Under the pieces are notes generated by a model. It made no database searches. It was given only the letters and a program-made list of their open reading frames with translations, and was not told where the DNA came from. A stretch of DNA of 45,524 nucleotides from Bacteroidota bacterium (lineage in GTDB: Bacteria; Bacteroidota; Bacteroidia; Chitinophagales; Chitinophagaceae): the NCBI GenBank assembly GCA_018268135.1, contig JAFDXD010000145.1, positions 1 to 45,524 on the forward strand. Direction: 5' to 3'. How positions within the stretch are numbered: the first letter of the stretch is position 1; every line of letters begins with the position of its first letter. The position numbers and the translations under genes are program-made. This document shows, piece after piece, positions 43,601-45,524 of this stretch.

Positions 43601-44495
43601 GTGCTACGTATAGATTAGTTACTGGGAATGAAACTCAGTCAGCAGATACTTGGTACAATCTGATTGGCCCATCATACATCCCAACTCATCAATATCAGTT
43701 ATTAGCTGTAGCTGACGACAAAGAAGCCACAGTAGAACCATGATTTGTAGCAGTTGTATTAATTGAATTATTTGTATGATTCCATCTTCGGATTACTCTA
43801 TTTTGGAATTCTGCATTATTCACATCAAATCCTCCATCAAAGATATTAACTACTATATTCGGTGTAGTTGTAGTAGATTGAACATGCATTACTTTCTTAC
43901 TATATACTGAATCTAGATCTGTTGTAATTGGGTTTGAGAATCAGTTAGCAACCCATCCAGCATCAGATATGTGAAGTTGTTGATTCATTGCTGGATATGT
44001 TTGTGGATCATTGAACGTAGGACAAGCTGAAGTATAAGCTGTGTATTTATATACAATTTGAGCATTTGATAGTTGGCTTGCCAGTTGTTCTTTCTTATAT
44101 TCTAAGTTTCACGAAACATTTATCTCATAGACATCATTCGCTATCTTCTTTGGGGAAAATCATAATTGTTCCAATTTTTTATATATATCTTTTTCTCATC
44201 AAATCACTAATTTCCCTGGTTCAGCAAAAAAAATATTATTTCTGGCTGCAATAGCCAAGGTTTCTCTATCGGTAGGCAATTCTTCAAATATATATGAAAC
44301 TTCCGTTTTTTCATCTACTATGGCTTTTTGTTTGAGTGAACTAAGGATGTTAGCTTGACGCTGTTGAGCCTTTAATACAGTAGACAGTGAATCTTTGTAG
44401 TGTTGGTTCTTTTGTTGAGCTTTGAGATTTGATCAACCAATCAAAAGTCATCAAGTAAGGACAAGTGTTTTAAGTGTATTTTTTATAATTGACAT
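40662..44495 (-). CDS. Subtilisin-like (S8) protease with SprB-like repeats and T9SS-type tail, UGA read as Gly
   Basis: With TGA as Gly this is a complete 1,277-residue protein from ATG (44495) to TAA; 28 in-frame TGA, no in-frame TAA or TAG and no frameshift. The signal peptide reads IKNTLKTLVLTGGLLIGG then SNLKAQ. The subtilase triad is Asp220 (NIFDGGFDV), His252 (NHGSTVASL) and Ser419 (NGTSAATP), with oxyanion Asn324 (SLSAGND). Immunoglobulin-like segments follow, then two close SprB-like repeats (about 965-1115: GYTYSFDN-G-VTYVSNPVL twice), and a sorting domain (about 1196-1277: VRLYPNPVQNGQKLTI, SGLYMIVMEDD). Gly is supported at RDLGATGPDNTYGKG, where subtilases have DLG-PGPDN; Trp is always TGG. 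UGA=Gly is code 25 (Gracilibacteria, Absconditabacteria). Under the standard code it would be dead. Origin and junctions are uncertain. Confidence 0.88.
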
Positions 44496-44528
44496 AATAG
44501 AATGTATCAAAAAGATAAATTTGTCGAT

Positions 44529-44556
44529 ATTATATCATAAATCATATATTTTACAA
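44529..44556 (-). promoter_or_regulatory. Sigma-70-like promoter of the recoded protease gene
   Basis: On the minus strand TTGTAA (44551-44556), 16 bases, then TATAAT (44529-44534), about 34 bases before the ATG. This is the general bacterial -35/-10 type, unlike the TAnnTTTG boxes of the neighbouring genes, and agrees with a foreign origin. No Shine-Dalgarno sequence is evident before the ATG. Confidence 0.6.
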
Positions 44557-45175
44557 GTACATTTTACACATTTGCTCTACCAATACGTTTCCGTTTTTGC
44601 ATAGCTACATTAAGCTCATTATAGTATAATGCTCTTATTTATATTATACACTCTCTCAATGAAAAAATTGCATCATATACAGCGCAGGGTGCTGGTATGT
44701 AAAAGTATCGTTGCTGATTTAAGATTAATATTCTTCTATAATTATTATCTTTCTTGTTTTAATGTCCATTTAAAATTGTTTATCTGCCATTAGCAAAAAA
44801 GAGCAACCCCTTTGCCGTACCGGTTTTACTGGGGTGCTAACAGAGATGTCGCCTGCAAATGGTTTTACGCAATATCCCTATTACGCTCAGCCATATACAT
44901 ACTGCACACCTGCACCTGCCGGAGGGCGTTACTGTTTTGTAGTTTGGGTCGCTTTCTAAACTCAGCCTGCTGCATGAAGGCGTTAGTACCCTATGGCGGC
45001 ATAGTTTTGCATCTGTAAATAACCTTGTAAATGAACTGTTTTAAATATCTGCAATTTACTGTTATGCTTAATTGCAATTTTTATCCCTGCACGAAACCTT
45101 CTTTTTAAAGCATGAAACGGCGATTGATTCCCTAACCGGCTTCTAATTATCGCAGATATGCAGCAAAGGATATTT
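44557..45175. other. Gap between the recoded gene and repeat copy 2
   Basis: No gene can be supported. Up to about 44700 the DNA is very AT-rich, with further TATAAT-like boxes on both strands and a 43-codon plus-strand frame from ATG 44659. From about 44800 the base composition rises and matches Bacteroidota DNA. A plus-strand frame at roughly 44780-44960 (reading TEMSPANGFTQYPYYAQPYT before a stop) could be a fragment of a decayed or multicopy sequence. The composition change suggests a junction between about 44500 and 44800. Confidence 0.4.
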
Positions 45176-45524
45176 TTTTCTTACCGGTTGCTGTCCGCAG
45201 CAACCGGAACTTTTTAAATTCTAATTCTCCAAAAAAGAATACAGTTAAAATAATAGGATTAGATAGAATGAGCCCAAAAAAAAAATTACAAGGCTTGAGC
45301 CTCCGGCCTCATAAAAAAAACGTTAAGAAAGTTTGAATGGCAGCCGTTAAAAAATAAAATTAATGCTGAAAAAGCTGAATATTGCAGTGGGCTGGTAAGT
45401 CGCACTTTAGCTGGGATATGATCTATCGTCTGAACTAATTTTATTTTAGGCGGACATGCAAATTTTTAGCTTTTTTTATGCAGCCTTGATTTTTTTGTTA
45501 CTTTTTGTATCAAGACAAAAAGTA
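45176..45524 (+). repeat. Long direct repeat, copy 2 (cut by window end)
   Basis: Same element and orientation as 39961-40308, about 94% identical, with the better-kept CCGGTTGCTG/CAGCAACCGG hairpin at its start. The window ends inside the terminal palindrome, one base before its last position, which is what an assembly break at a multicopy palindrome would produce. Confidence 0.9.

Noticed and set aside
40662-44495. The recoded gene as a decayed Bacteroidota pseudogene
   Set aside because: All interruptions are TGA, never TAA or TAG, and no frameshift occurs in 3.8 kb. The TGAs fall on Gly positions and catalytic motifs are intact. Random decay would not be limited to one stop codon.
40662-44495. 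UGA = Trp (code 4, as in Mycoplasma or some phages) or selenocysteine
   Set aside because: Trp at LTGGLLIGG, DLGATGPDN and PVGAAGAH would break the signal peptide and conserved Gly positions, and Trp is already encoded by TGG. 28 selenocysteines without SECIS elements is implausible.

Overview
The window is a bacterial chromosome segment from a Bacteroidota member, most likely Chitinophagales/Chitinophagaceae (lineage inferred from gene content, not from a marker search). Supporting signs are low GC, start-proximal promoters with the TAnnTTTG -7 box, signal peptides ending in AQ, a SusC-type TonB receptor, DUF5777, and a type IX secretion (T9SS) sorting domain on a secreted nuclease. In this part TGA is an ordinary stop codon.

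Layout. 1-6.7 kb: end of a DUF4221-like gene with a small lipoprotein, rlmN, DUF488 and uracil-DNA glycosylase genes, a His-rich Spy-like protein, two pseudouridine synthases and a 1-Cys peroxiredoxin. 6.7-24.1 kb: a sulfur block with metZ- and metX-type methionine genes, an OsmC protein, a TonB receptor, a siroheme-synthase/TauE-type permease fusion, cysI, cysJ, cobA, cysK, cysE, cysN, cysD, cysH and an Rrf2 regulator. Sulfate is activated by CysDN, reduced by an APS-type CysH and by CysJI with siroheme from CobA and the fusion protein, and fixed into cysteine by CysE/CysK. A 21-base inverted-repeat motif precedes all three transcription units and recurs inside cysH, which suggests an Rrf2 regulon. 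24.1-39.8 kb: dinB, rimM, rpsP, an ECF-sigma cluster with a SprB-repeat/haem lipoprotein and DUF5777, ffh, sucA, rpsT, a T9SS-exported endonuclease I, rpsF-rpsR-rplI and a glycine-rich RRM protein.

The surprise is 40.66-44.50 kb. The minus strand carries one 1,278-codon reading frame interrupted only by TGA (28 by hand count) and ended by TAA. Read as glycine, the TGAs complete a signal peptide, a subtilisin-type protease with Asp/His/Ser triad, immunoglobulin-like and SprB-like repeats, and a C-terminal T9SS-type sorting domain. TGG serves as Trp throughout, and TGA falls where the subtilase family has Gly. UGA=Gly is genetic code 25, known from Gracilibacteria and Absconditabacteria (SR1). 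The gene also has a TTGTAA/TATAAT promoter unlike its neighbours. It lies between two direct copies of a ~350-bp repeat (about 94% identical), the second of which ends at the window edge. The segment is therefore either foreign code-25 DNA inserted in, or mis-assembled into, a Bacteroidota contig. In either case it encodes a code-25 secreted protease with a Bacteroidota-style sorting tail.
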